Shown here: positions 52,032 to 60,953 of the stretch, piece after piece | How the letters are laid out: each line of letters begins with the position of its first letter | Numbering within the stretch: position 1 is the first letter of the stretch | NCBI GenBank assembly: GCA_965262055.1 | Contig: CBDHEI010000002.1 | Coordinates: 2,914,001 to 2,978,000 of the forward strand | Reading direction: 5' to 3' | Length of the DNA: 64,000 bases | DNA from: G958296245 sp965262055 | Lineage (GTDB): Bacteria; Chloroflexota; Dehalococcoidia; Lucifugimonadales; G958296245 | Program-made: the position numbers and the translations under genes | Notes under the pieces: generated by a model | Told to the model about the DNA's origin: nothing | The model's input: the letters and a program-made list of their open reading frames with translations, nothing else | Databases searched by the model: none

Positions 52032-52036
52032 GGCGG

Positions 52037-53902
52037 CTAGACGTGGAGGGTTTCGTTGGAGACGAAGCGTTCTATGTTGCGCCAGAGGGGGGTGTTGCTG
52101 CGGTAGTGCTCGCGCTGGTAGATGGGGCAGACGCTGCCGGGGGGGTCGATTCGGACGACTTCGTTGCCCTTGATTACGACGGTGTAGCGGCGCTTTTCTA
52201 TCCAGACCTCCTCGGTGCGCTCTGAGATGGGGAAGGTGAGGGTCACGACGTCGCCGGGCTTGACGGCGCCTACGTTTGCGTATCGGCCGTTGAAGCCGGT
52301 TTCGCGGGTCGCGCCGGAGACCTCGCACCGCGTCGCGGAAGGGGAGACCCACTCAGGGATGCGGACGGAGAGGTCGCAAGGGGTCTTGACGCGTATGTCG
52401 ACCCGGCCGGTGTAGGGGATGTGGCTGTCGATGTCGGCCCAGGGCGAGGCGCGGTTGAGGAGTAGGTCGACTCGCAGCTTGCCGCTGGAGTAGCCGAGGA
52501 TGTGGTCCCAGATGAAGTATATGGTGCGCGAGGCGTTGCCGGTGCAGCAGTGCTGTATCTCGACGCCCCAGTCGTTGGCGAGAGGCCATCCGGCGAAGTT
52601 GCCGACGTTTCTTTCGATGACGCGGTCGTTGGTCTGGTACATGGGGTCGATGGCGGAGCCGGCGATTCTTCCGAGGGCGGTGGACTCGCGGTGGGTGCTC
52701 GCGCTGGGGTCGGTGTAGCGCTCCAGCCAGTAGCGGCGCTCCGGCGTGAGCTGGCCCTCGGCGAACATGTTGCGTATCCAGCGGTCGGCGTCGTCGATGT
52801 AGTCGCCGACCCCGGCGTCGGTCAGCTTGAAGGCCAGCGCTATCATGTCGGCGACCTCGCAGAGCTCGGACTCCTCCTGCTGCTCGCTGTTGAGGTATTC
52901 GGGGAAGTAGCCGAGAAGGGTGTTCCCCTGGGACTTGCCGTACTCGTAGCCGAGGCGCACCTTCTCCAGAAGGTCGGCGTCGTCGGTGAGGCGGGCGTGC
53001 TCCAGCATCGCCAGGAGGGTGTATGTGTGCATGTGGAAGTGGGCCCAGGGCGAGCCTGCCAGCTTGTGGTCGGCGACGAATGAGCCGTCCTCCCCGAAGT
53101 ACTGTATCTCGTCCAGGGTGTACCTGACGAGCTTGTTGGCGAGGGTGGCGGCGGGCTCGTAGCCGGACTCGCGGTAAAGGTGTGCGAGCGAGAGGGTGAT
53201 GAAGTTGACGTTTGCGCCCCGGTGCTTGTACTGGTGGCGCGGGTCTGTGGTCCTGCCTCGTATGGCCTGGTGCGCGGACGGGGAGAAGTATGCGAAGCTG
53301 CCGCGGTCGACGGCGAGGTCCGTGAGGGCGTCCACGACGCGCTCCGCCTCGCGCAGTAGCCTGGGGTCGCGGCTGCGCCGGGCGTAGAGCACGACCGACG
53401 AGAGGAGGCGGCCTCCGGGGAAGGGGGAGATGTAGAAGCCACCCTCGGGCTCGATGTCCCACCAGGCGGCGTTGATGAGCGCCCAGGGGCGGCCCACGAG
53501 GGGCATGTAGGGTGCGCCGTCGGGGCCTATCCAGCGGAGGCCCATCTCCATCCAGCGGCGGTCAACCTCGATGTTCTCGGTGCTGCCGCTGATGATGCGC
53601 ATGAGGGGCAGCGCCTCCATGAACTTGACCTGGATGGCCACGTCGGAGTAGTCGTGCTGCATCATTGCGGGGCTCTGGTTGCAGCGGACGCGGAAGTAGA
53701 CCTCGTAGTCTGCGTCAGGGTCGGTGATGCCGGTTAGGCCTGAGACGGACCATTCGGCGCGCTTCTGCAGGTCGAGGGTGTCGGGCACGAGTGCAGAGTA
53801 GCGCTCTCCCTCGTAGGCGGGCACGTCGAAGTCGGGGATGTCCTGCCTGATGTATTGTACGGGGTCGCCGCGCTTCCAGCCGGTGTAGTCAGGAGCAGTC
53901 AA
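52037..53902 (-). CDS. GH127-type (beta-L-arabinofuranosidase, DUF1680-like) hydrolase
   Basis: The 621-aa protein has the (alpha/alpha)6 barrel expected of GH127 and a C-terminal beta domain. The family's cysteine motif is visible in EIQHCCTGNASR (paired Cys), and the catalytic acid region includes ESELCEVAD; in GH127 a Cys acts as nucleophile with zinc. It should remove beta-L-arabinofuranose or a similar sugar. It lies 67 nt downstream of the last gene of an Opp/Dpp-type importer on the same strand, so it probably hydrolyses what that importer brings in. There is no signal peptide. Confidence 0.87.
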   Translation of the reverse strand: MTAPDYTGWKRGDPVQYIRQDIPDFDVPAYEGERYSALVPDTLDLQKRAEWSVSGLTGITDPDADYEVYFRVRCNQSPAMMQHDYSDVAIQVKFMEALPLMRIISGSTENIEVDRRWMEMGLRWIGPDGAPYMPLVGRPWALINAAWWDIEPEGGFYISPFPGGRLLSSVVLYARRSRDPRLLREAERVVDALTDLAVDRGSFAYFSPSAHQAIRGRTTDPRHQYKHRGANVNFITLSLAHLYRESGYEPAATLANKLVRYTLDEIQYFGEDGSFVADHKLAGSPWAHFHMHTYTLLAMLEHARLTDDADLLEKVRLGYEYGKSQGNTLLGYFPEYLNSEQQEESELCEVADMIALAFKLTDAGVGDYIDDADRWIRNMFAEGQLTPERRYWLERYTDPSASTHRESTALGRIAGSAIDPMYQTNDRVIERNVGNFAGWPLANDWGVEIQHCCTGNASRTIYFIWDHILGYSSGKLRVDLLLNRASPWADIDSHIPYTGRVDIRVKTPCDLSVRIPEWVSPSATRCEVSGATRETGFNGRYANVGAVKPGDVVTLTFPISERTEEVWIEKRRYTVVIKGNEVVRIDPPGSVCPIYQREHYRSNTPLWRNIERFVSNETLHV

Positions 53903-53969
53903 TGTGGGGCCTCCGTTATCAACATGGATGGACAGGATGTTCAGGATTAGGAGATCTAGGCGACGGTCT

Positions 53970-55025
53970 CTAAGCGCCGTTCTGTACGGGCGCGACCTGC
54001 TCCACGCCCTTCAGCTCCAGCTCCTGGGCGCGGTGGCAGGCGACGAAGTGGCCGGGCTCGATCTCCTCGGGCATGGGGGTGTCTGTGCGGCAGACGTCCT
54101 GCGCGTAGGAGCAGCGGGGGTGGAAGTAGCAGCCGGTGGGCGGGTCGGCGGGGTTGGGGGCGTCGCCGCGAAGCACGATGCGCTGGGCGCGGGCGCGCGG
54201 GTCGGCCACCGGCACGGCGGAAAGCAGGGCCTCGGTGTACGGGTGCTTGGGGGCGGTGAAGAGCTTGCGGGTCGATGCGGTCTCGACGACCTTGCCGACG
54301 TACATGACGGCGACGCGGTCGCTTATGTGCCTGACGACGCTCAGGTCGTGCGCGACGAATACGTAGGTGAGCCCGAGCTGGGCTTGCAGGCCCTTGAGCA
54401 GGTTGAGCACCTGCGCCTGGACGGAGACGTCGAGGGCGGAGACGGGCTCGTCGGCGAGGATGAGGCGCGGGCTGAGGGCGAGTGCGCGGGCGATGCCGAT
54501 GCGCTGGCGCTGTCCGCCGCTGAAGGCGTGCGGGAAGCGTCTCATGAACTCGGGGCGCATCCCAACGAGGCGCAGGAGCTCGGCGACCCTGTCCTCGCGC
54601 TCGCGCCTGTTGCCGGCGCGGTAGTTGTAGAGGGGCTCGCTGACGATGTCGAACAGCGTCATGCGCGGGTTCAGGGACGAGAAGGGGTCCTGGAAGATCA
54701 TCTGCATCTCGCGGCGTATTGCGCGGAGCTCGGAGCCCTGCAGGGTTGCCATGTCCACAACGCGGCCCGCCTGTGTGCGGAAGAGCACCTGGCCGGAGGT
54801 GGGGTCTATCGCCCTGATTACGCACCTTGCGGTGGTGGTCTTGCCGCAGCCGGTCTCGCCGACGATGCCGAGGGTCTCGCCCTCGTCGACGTGAAAGCTC
54901 ACGCCGTCGACGGCCTTCACCTCGCCGCGGACGCGCCGTATCAGGCCCCGGCTGAACGGGAAGAGCTTGCGGAGGTCTTTGACCTCCAGCAGCGTTTGGT
55001 CTCCGGGCTGGCTCTCTGCGGTCAA
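53970..55025 (-). CDS. Opp/Dpp-type ABC transporter ATP-binding protein (OppF-like)
   Basis: The 351-aa ATPase has Walker A GETGCGKTT, Q-loop IFQDPFSSLNP, signature FSGGQRQRIGIA, Walker B LILADEPVSALD, H-loop FVAHDLSVV and the oligopeptide-family Cys tail (GCYFHPRCSYAQDVC). It pairs with the ATPase coded 3 nt upstream to power the permease. It is the last transporter gene of a five-gene operon that continues into GH127. Confidence 0.95.
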   Translation of the reverse strand: MTAESQPGDQTLLEVKDLRKLFPFSRGLIRRVRGEVKAVDGVSFHVDEGETLGIVGETGCGKTTTARCVIRAIDPTSGQVLFRTQAGRVVDMATLQGSELRAIRREMQMIFQDPFSSLNPRMTLFDIVSEPLYNYRAGNRREREDRVAELLRLVGMRPEFMRRFPHAFSGGQRQRIGIARALALSPRLILADEPVSALDVSVQAQVLNLLKGLQAQLGLTYVFVAHDLSVVRHISDRVAVMYVGKVVETASTRKLFTAPKHPYTEALLSAVPVADPRARAQRIVLRGDAPNPADPPTGCYFHPRCSYAQDVCRTDTPMPEEIEPGHFVACHRAQELELKGVEQVAPVQNGA

Positions 55026-55028
55026 GTC

Positions 55029-56087
55029 TTATCCTCCGTCGCTGTAGAGGAAGCAGCTCACGTCGTGGTTGGGTGATACCGGGAGCAGGGTGGGCGGGCG
55101 GGCGTCGCATGTGCCGGCCATGAACTCCGGGCACCTGGGATGGAAGAGGCAGCCCTCCGGCCGGCTGTAGGCGTGGGGCACGGTGCCTGAGATGGTGGCG
55201 AGCTCTCCCTCTGCCTCGGTGTCGATCTTCGGGATGGAGCGGAGCAGGGCCTTGGTGTATGGGTGCTTCGGGGCGTGGAAGATGTCGTCCACGGGGGCGC
55301 TCTCTACCACCTTGCCCAGGTACATGACTGCGACGTGGTCGGCCATCTCGGCGATGACGCCAAGGTCGTGTGTGATCATGATTATGGCCGTGCCCGACTG
55401 CTGCTGGAGGCTGCGCATCAGGTCGAGTATCTGGGCCTGCGTGGTAACGTCGAGGGCTGTTGTGGGCTCGTCGGCGATGAGGACGCGCGGGCTGGAGGCC
55501 ATGACCGCGGCGATCATGACGCGCTGGCGCAGGCCGCCGCTGAGCTCCCAGGAGTAGGAGTCGAGGCGCTGCTCGGCGAGCGGCACCTCCACCTGGCGCA
55601 GCAGCTCGATTGCAAGGCTTCGGGCCCCCTTCTTGTCGATGTCCCTGTGGAGGCGGATGGCCTCGATGAGCTGGTTGCCTACGGTGTGGACGGGGCTGAA
55701 GGCGGTCATGGGCTCCTGGAAGATGTAGCCTATCTCGGCGCCGCGTATGGCCCGCATCTCCTTGCCGCTGGGCTCCAGGGAGGCCAGGTCGATTACCTCG
55801 TCCGGGCCGTCGTTCCCGTCGCGCTTGCGGTAGAGTATCCGGCCATCCACTATGCGTCCGGGCCGGCTGAGGGCCATCATGATGGAAAGGGCGGTTACGC
55901 TCTTGCCGCAGCCGCTCTCTCCGACGATGCCGAGGGTCTGTCCCTCGTACAGGTCGAAGCTGACCCCGTCCACGGCGACCACGTTCCCCTCGTCGAGGGG
56001 GAAGTGGGTCGCGAGGTCCCGCACAGACAGCAGGGGCTCCCGTGCGACGGGAGCGGCCCCGCTACTGGCCGTATGGGTCTGCTGCAT
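55029..56087 (-). CDS. Opp/Dpp-type ABC transporter ATP-binding protein (OppD-like)
   Basis: The 352-aa ATPase shows Walker A GESGCGKSV, Q-loop YIFQEPMTAFSP, signature LSGGLRQRVMIA, Walker B VLIADEPTTALD, H-loop ITHDLGVI and the Cys tail (GCLFHPRCPEFMAGTC). The start overlaps the end of the OppC-like gene by 26 nt, which points to translational coupling. It works as a heterodimer with the OppF-like subunit. Confidence 0.95.
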   Translation of the reverse strand: MQQTHTASSGAAPVAREPLLSVRDLATHFPLDEGNVVAVDGVSFDLYEGQTLGIVGESGCGKSVTALSIMMALSRPGRIVDGRILYRKRDGNDGPDEVIDLASLEPSGKEMRAIRGAEIGYIFQEPMTAFSPVHTVGNQLIEAIRLHRDIDKKGARSLAIELLRQVEVPLAEQRLDSYSWELSGGLRQRVMIAAVMASSPRVLIADEPTTALDVTTQAQILDLMRSLQQQSGTAIIMITHDLGVIAEMADHVAVMYLGKVVESAPVDDIFHAPKHPYTKALLRSIPKIDTEAEGELATISGTVPHAYSRPEGCLFHPRCPEFMAGTCDARPPTLLPVSPNHDVSCFLYSDGG

Positions 56088-57198
56088 CTCTGATACCGTC
56101 TCCCATGAAGTTGAAGGCGAGCACGACGATTATTACGGGTATGGCCGGTACGAGTACCCAGGGCGCAAGGGCCACCGTCTGGATCTTCTGGGCCTGCTGG
56201 AGCATCACGCCGTAGCTGATGGCGGGGGGCCTCATGCCCAGACCGAGGAAGCTGAGGGAGGTCTCGGCCAGGATCATGCCCGGGACGGCAAGTGAGGCGG
56301 AGGCAATTATGTGGCTGTAGAAGGAGGGCAGCATGTGGCGGAACATGGTCCGTACCTGGCCGGCGCCGGAGAGGCGGGCCGCCGTCACGAAGTCCTCTGT
56401 GCGCAGGGCTAGGAACCTGCCCCGCACGACCCTGGCCATGCCGGTCCAGCTAATGAGCGAGAGGATTATCGTTATGGCGAAATAGACCTTTATCACGGTC
56501 CAGTCCTGCGGCAGCGCAGCGGCCATGGTGAGCCATAGGGGAATGCCTGGGATCGAGATGAGCACCTCGATCAGCCGCTGGATTGCAGTGTCGACGATTC
56601 CTCCGAAGTAGCCCGACACCCCCCCTAGCACGATGCCGATGGTCATGGAGAGGACCACGCCCACGAGCCCTAGGGAGAGGGAGAGGCGGGTCGCGATCAT
56701 GAGGCGGGACCAGAGGTCTCGGCCCTGCTCGTCCGCGCCCAGGAGCGATATGACGTCCTCGGCCTTGCGGTCTCCGCCGACGCCTATGAGGTGCCGGTCC
56801 GTCCTGATGAGTCCCAGGAACTTGTACTCGAAGCCGCGGGCGAAGAGCCGGAGCGGTATCTTCTGGCTCTCGTCCACCTCGTGGACCATCTTGAAGGAGA
56901 CGGGGTCGCGCTTGCCTTCGAAGGGGGGGTACACGTAGGGCAGGGTGGGCTTCCAGCCCTCGAAGAAGTGGACCCGCTGGGGAGGCAGGAGGCTGCGCTT
57001 TGCCGCGGGCAGCCCCGGCTCGCTGGTGGCCATGAACTCGGCCCCTGCGGCTATGAGGTAGAAGCCGGCCAGCACGACGGCGGAGAAGACCGCCACCCGG
57101 TGCCTGCGGAAGCGCCACCACATCAGCAGCCACTGGGGCGCCAGGTATACGCGCTCCTCGGCCTCGGATGTCCTTTCTGCGATATCTAGCTGGGCCAC
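56062..57198 (-). CDS. Opp/Dpp-type ABC transporter permease (OppC-like)
   Basis: The 378-aa protein has one N-terminal helix (about residues 35-55), a long external loop of about 110 residues (to about 165), then five helices. The EAA coupling loop is EDFVTAARLSGAGQVRTMFR. The large loop after helix 1 is typical of long OppC forms. It pairs with the OppB-like permease coded upstream. Start ATG 57198. Confidence 0.94.
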   Translation of the reverse strand: MAQLDIAERTSEAEERVYLAPQWLLMWWRFRRHRVAVFSAVVLAGFYLIAAGAEFMATSEPGLPAAKRSLLPPQRVHFFEGWKPTLPYVYPPFEGKRDPVSFKMVHEVDESQKIPLRLFARGFEYKFLGLIRTDRHLIGVGGDRKAEDVISLLGADEQGRDLWSRLMIATRLSLSLGLVGVVLSMTIGIVLGGVSGYFGGIVDTAIQRLIEVLISIPGIPLWLTMAAALPQDWTVIKVYFAITIILSLISWTGMARVVRGRFLALRTEDFVTAARLSGAGQVRTMFRHMLPSFYSHIIASASLAVPGMILAETSLSFLGLGMRPPAISYGVMLQQAQKIQTVALAPWVLVPAIPVIIVVLAFNFMGDGIRDAADPYGQ

Positions 57199-57267
57199 GA
57201 ATGCTTCCTAGTGTTGTTGATGTTTTCGACGGACGCGATGGGGTCTGGGACTGGAGCCGAAGGGCTC

Positions 57268-58293
57268 TTATCCGCTGCCGGCGAATCCCTTTCGTATGCG
57301 CGGGTCGAGCCACGCGAGCAGGATGTCAGAAATGAGGGTGCCGATGACGGTCAGGCCGCCTATGAGCATCATGATGAAGGCGGCTAGCTGGGTGTCCTGG
57401 CCGCGGAGGGCTTCCAGCAGCACCGGTCCCAGCGTGTTCAGGTCGAGCACCACGGAGACGATGACACTGCCTCCTATCAGCGCGGGGAGTACGTAGCCGA
57501 CGCTGCTGATGGCGGGGTTCAGGGCGATCCTGAGGGGGTACTTGAGCAGCAGCCTCGTCTCCGGCAGCCCCCTGGTGCGGGCTGTGAGCACGTAGGGCTT
57601 GCGTATCTCGTCCAAGAGGTTGGCCCGAAGTATGCGGATGCCTCCGGCGGTGCCGGCGGTGCCGAGCACGATCCCGGGTATGACTAGATGCTTCATCAGG
57701 TCCCACACCTTGCCTAGGCTCCATGCGGCGTCGATGTAATCGGGCGAGAAGAGGCCGGCGACGGCGACGCCTACGAACTTGAAGATCAGGACCAGCAGGA
57801 CGAGGGCTATGAGGAAGTCGGGGACGGCCATGCCTATGAAGCCGATGAAGGAGGCGGCGTAGTCGCCCAGGGAGTACTGGCGCACGGCGGAGTAGATGCC
57901 GATCGGGACGAAGAGAGCCCACGTCAGCACGGTGGCGGCGCCGGTGACGGCTATGGTCATCATGAATTTGCCGCTGACCACCTCCCATACGGGCGTGGGG
58001 CTTGCGTAGCCCCCGTAGGTGTAGGAGACGCCCCATCTGCCGATGGCCAGTCTCTGCAGCCAGTTGACATAGCGCACCAGCAGCGGCCTGTCGAGGGCGT
58101 AGAGCTTGCGGAGGTTGTTCATCTCCTCGTCGGTCATGATGAAGCTCGTGCCGCTCTCGCCGCCAGCCTGGAGGCTCATCGCGGTGGTGATCGCGTCTCC
58201 CGGGGGGAGCTCGATTATGACGAAGACGATGAGGGTGATGCCCCACACGGTCGCCAGGGCGATGAGGATGCGGCGGCCTATGTAGGCCAGCAT
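57268..58293 (-). CDS. Opp/Dpp-type ABC transporter permease (OppB-like)
   Basis: The 341-aa protein has six predicted helices, the N-terminal motif GRRILIALATVWGITLIVFV typical of OppB/DppB, and the EAA loop KPYVLTARTRGLPETRLLL. It forms the translocation channel with the OppC-like protein. A stem-loop (58317-58352) lies between it and the binding-protein gene and probably lowers its expression relative to that gene. Confidence 0.94.
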   Translation of the reverse strand: MLAYIGRRILIALATVWGITLIVFVIIELPPGDAITTAMSLQAGGESGTSFIMTDEEMNNLRKLYALDRPLLVRYVNWLQRLAIGRWGVSYTYGGYASPTPVWEVVSGKFMMTIAVTGAATVLTWALFVPIGIYSAVRQYSLGDYAASFIGFIGMAVPDFLIALVLLVLIFKFVGVAVAGLFSPDYIDAAWSLGKVWDLMKHLVIPGIVLGTAGTAGGIRILRANLLDEIRKPYVLTARTRGLPETRLLLKYPLRIALNPAISSVGYVLPALIGGSVIVSVVLDLNTLGPVLLEALRGQDTQLAAFIMMLIGGLTVIGTLISDILLAWLDPRIRKGFAGSG

Positions 58294-58316
58294 TGGACGA
58301 TTACCTACTCCAAAAG

Positions 58317-58352
58317 CAGAGGAGGAGCCACATAGCGAAGGCTCCTCCTCTG
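58317..58352 (-). terminator. Intra-operon stem-loop after the binding-protein gene
   Basis: CAGAGGAGGAGCC pairs perfectly with GGCTCCTCCTCTG around a 10-nt loop; on the minus strand it is followed by CTTTTGG. It lies between the stop of the binding protein and the OppB-like start, as attenuators in importer operons often do, so partial termination is likely. Confidence 0.7.
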
Positions 58353-58442
58353 TCTTCTATCGGCGCCCCGCGGTTGGCGAGGCGCCGAGTGTTGTCTTTT
58401 CGAGCTTGTCTTACCGTACAGGCAGGAGCGTCTTACCCACTG

Positions 58443-60587
58443 CTACTTTAGGTACCACTGGCTGGGGAAGGCCATGCTAGGAGGCCGCCGCGCCGAGTGG
58501 ACCGAGTCGAGTGCGCCCGTCTCCGGGACGTTGCCCAGATCGTTGCTTACCGCGAACATGGAGAGGGCGCCACCCTGTACGTTTACGACGGTGCCCATCA
58601 GCAGCATGTCGTTCGCCACGTTCATCAGCGCCTCCCGTATCAGGGGTGCGCCCTCTTCGATGGTAAGGCCCTTGGCCCTATCGAAGAGATCCTGGTTCTT
58701 GGCGGCGGTGCTGCCCGCGGGCGGCTTCTCTCCCTCTTTGCCTCCGGTCGCGTAGTAGACGGCCCACTTGGTGCCCCAGCTATGCGCGGGGTTGAAGGGG
58801 ACCACCATGTGGGGCGAGATCATGGGCGTTAGGCTGCTGCCCAGGGCCCAGACGTGAATCGGGATCTCGTTGGTGGTGTGCGGCCCCCAGAAGGAGTTGG
58901 GGTCCACGACGTCGACGAAAATGTTGATCCCGATGTTCCGCGCCATCTGCTCGGCGATGTTTTCGCTGATGCCGACGTGGTCCACCTCACCGGTGCGGAC
59001 CTGGATGGGTATGACCAGCCTCTCGCCGTTGTCGGTGCGCAGGCGGAAGCCCTCGGAGTCCTTCTCGGTGAGGCCGAGGCCGTCGAGGAGCTCGTTGGAC
59101 AGGTCGGGCTTGAACTGGGTGTACTTCCTGACGAACTCACGCCCGGTGCCGTAGATACCCGCCTGCGGGTTTGACTGGCCGGGCTCGCCGAGTCCGAGGA
59201 AGAAGATATCGTTGAGCTCCTCTCGGTCGAAGCCGTGGGAAAGGGCGATGCGGAAGTCCTTGCTCTGGATCCACTTGGCGATCTCGGGATCGTCCTCGTA
59301 GGTCGTGTTGAAGATCCAGCCGCTGCCGGACCCGTCAGGGAAGTTCCAGAGCCTCATGCCGTAGTTGCCCTTCTCGGCGTTCTCGAGCAGGAAGGGCAGC
59401 CTGTGCATCTCGTCGATCTGCTGGAAGTGGTAGCGGCCCTCGGCGGTCCTAAGGTAGAGGACCTCGGGGTCGGTGGCCTTTTCGAACTCCACGCTGTCGA
59501 GGTACGGGAGCTGGTTGCCCTCCGTGTCAACGGCGAAGTAGAAGGGGTTGCGGACCATTATGGGCCGCTCTTCACCCGACGGGACTAAGAACATCCAGGG
59601 CGTGAGAACGGGGGCTTCGGGGTTAGCCTGGGGGTTGTTCTTGTTGCGGAAGAGCTGCTGCCAGTTCTCGAATCCCTCGTCCGCTGCCATCTTGTCGACT
59701 TCCGCCTGCCCGGCGTAATCGGGATGGAACTGCTCCATGTAGTGCCTGGGCGTGATGACGTCGTTGAGGGCCCCGCCGTGGATCAGGTGTCCGCCGACCC
59801 TTATCGAGCCGATCACGGACAGGAAGACCGGGTAGGGGTTTTCGAATGTGACACTGACCGTGTAGTCGTCGATCTTATTCCAGGCGCCCGGGTTCTCCTC
59901 CTTCACGGAGGAGAAGAACCACGAGGAGGGCGTGGGAGTCAGATCCTCGTTAGAGAGTATGTCCTCGTACCAGAACATGATGTCGTCGGCGGTGAGCGGC
60001 GCCCCGTCGGACCACTTCATGCCCTCCCGCAGCGAGAAGGTCATGGTCCGGCCGCCGTTGGAGATGTCAAAGCTCTTGGCTACCCAGGGAATGGGAAGCG
60101 AGTTCTCGTCGTGGTAGTTCAGGCTGCTGTTCATGAAGCCGCCAACGTTGGGGGTGAACCCCATCCCCATGACGATGGTGCCGCCGTACTGGCCGATCTC
60201 GTGAGCGGTCTGGATGACCAGCGGCTCGTTGGGCAGGCGCTCCTCCACCGGAGGCAGCTGACCCGACGCGACGAACGGTGCGAGCACGGGCGCCTCGTTA
60301 TACGAGCCTGGGATGGCAGAGGGGTCCTGTACGACCGAGGGGATACCCTGCTGTACGCCCACGATCTTGACTACTTCCTTCTCTACCTCAACCTCAACTT
60401 CCTTGATTACTTCCTTCTCCACTTCTACTATCTTCTCCACCTCCACCTCTTTGACCACCTCCACCTCTTTGATGACCTCCACCTCTTTGATGACCTCGAC
60501 GGTCTCAGTCCCGCAGGCTACGGCCATCGTTGCCACGAGACCGGCCAGCAAGAGGAGCAAGGTCTTCCAGTTACGAATTCGACTCAT
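58443..60587 (-). CDS. ABC transporter substrate-binding lipoprotein (SBP_bac_5/Opp type)
   Basis: The product is 714 aa from ATG 60587, which follows AGGAGGAATCGAT; a start 54 nt earlier is less likely. The lipoprotein signal ends in VACG (Cys25). Residues about 28-75 are a V-E-V-x-K-E repeat linker (VEVIKEVEVVKEVEVEKIVE), then come the cluster-C binding domains (NEPLVIQTAHEIGQ; TFSLREGMKWSDGAPLTADD; DFRIALSHGFDREEL). It delivers a solute to the permease. Because the operon ends in a GH127 gene, an oligosaccharide rather than a peptide is a reasonable guess. Confidence 0.94.
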   Translation of the reverse strand: MSRIRNWKTLLLLLAGLVATMAVACGTETVEVIKEVEVIKEVEVVKEVEVEKIVEVEKEVIKEVEVEVEKEVVKIVGVQQGIPSVVQDPSAIPGSYNEAPVLAPFVASGQLPPVEERLPNEPLVIQTAHEIGQYGGTIVMGMGFTPNVGGFMNSSLNYHDENSLPIPWVAKSFDISNGGRTMTFSLREGMKWSDGAPLTADDIMFWYEDILSNEDLTPTPSSWFFSSVKEENPGAWNKIDDYTVSVTFENPYPVFLSVIGSIRVGGHLIHGGALNDVITPRHYMEQFHPDYAGQAEVDKMAADEGFENWQQLFRNKNNPQANPEAPVLTPWMFLVPSGEERPIMVRNPFYFAVDTEGNQLPYLDSVEFEKATDPEVLYLRTAEGRYHFQQIDEMHRLPFLLENAEKGNYGMRLWNFPDGSGSGWIFNTTYEDDPEIAKWIQSKDFRIALSHGFDREELNDIFFLGLGEPGQSNPQAGIYGTGREFVRKYTQFKPDLSNELLDGLGLTEKDSEGFRLRTDNGERLVIPIQVRTGEVDHVGISENIAEQMARNIGINIFVDVVDPNSFWGPHTTNEIPIHVWALGSSLTPMISPHMVVPFNPAHSWGTKWAVYYATGGKEGEKPPAGSTAAKNQDLFDRAKGLTIEEGAPLIREALMNVANDMLLMGTVVNVQGGALSMFAVSNDLGNVPETGALDSVHSARRPPSMAFPSQWYLK

Positions 60588-60953
60588 ATCGATTCCTCCT
60601 GAGAAGTGCGCAGGGGTTTTCCCCTTGTTCTGCGCATCCATAGGCTTCCGGGCGGCCTTGGGCGACCGCCTCCAGAGAGGCCTTCCTCTAATCGTCAGGA
60701 AGACTACCCCATGTCTTGACTTGCAGTCAAGACATGGGCAGCTTGGGACTGTTTCAGGGAGTTTAGGGATTGATAGAGGGTAGACTCTGCCTTAAGCGTT
60801 ACGAACGCAACAGAAAAGCTTACGAAGGCAACCGAAGGACCTGCAGGTTCCTGGCGCGCACTGTCCGCCAATCCGTTGGGGAAAGTCAACTGGTGCTGAG
60901 TGATGCGTGAGCGGCCCTCGCGAGACTGCGCCGCCCTATCCATTCAAGAGGAA
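60588..60953. promoter_or_regulatory. Leader region of the importer operon
   Basis: No gene is seen. The ribosome site AGGAGGAATCG is at about 60590-60600, and the perfect inverted repeat at 60708-60738 lies 120 nt upstream of the start codon. Confidence 0.5.
60708..60738. promoter_or_regulatory. Perfect 14-bp inverted repeat upstream of the importer operon
   Basis: CCCATGTCTTGACT and AGTCAAGACATGGG face each other around TGC. No T run follows on either strand, so an operator or RNA leader element is as likely as a terminator for the upstream dehydrogenase genes. Confidence 0.55.

Noticed and set aside
53904..55076. 390-aa plus-strand frame opposite the OppF-like gene
   Set aside because: Val/Ala/Gly-rich antisense frame with no motif; the minus-strand ATPase is certain.
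59724..60602. 292-aa plus-strand frame opposite the binding-protein gene
   Set aside because: Its Leu/Tyr/His-rich end is the reverse of the V-E-K repeat linker.
60704..60943. 79-aa minus-strand frame in the importer leader
   Set aside because: It starts in an unsupported position and ends in the inverted repeat; no motif.
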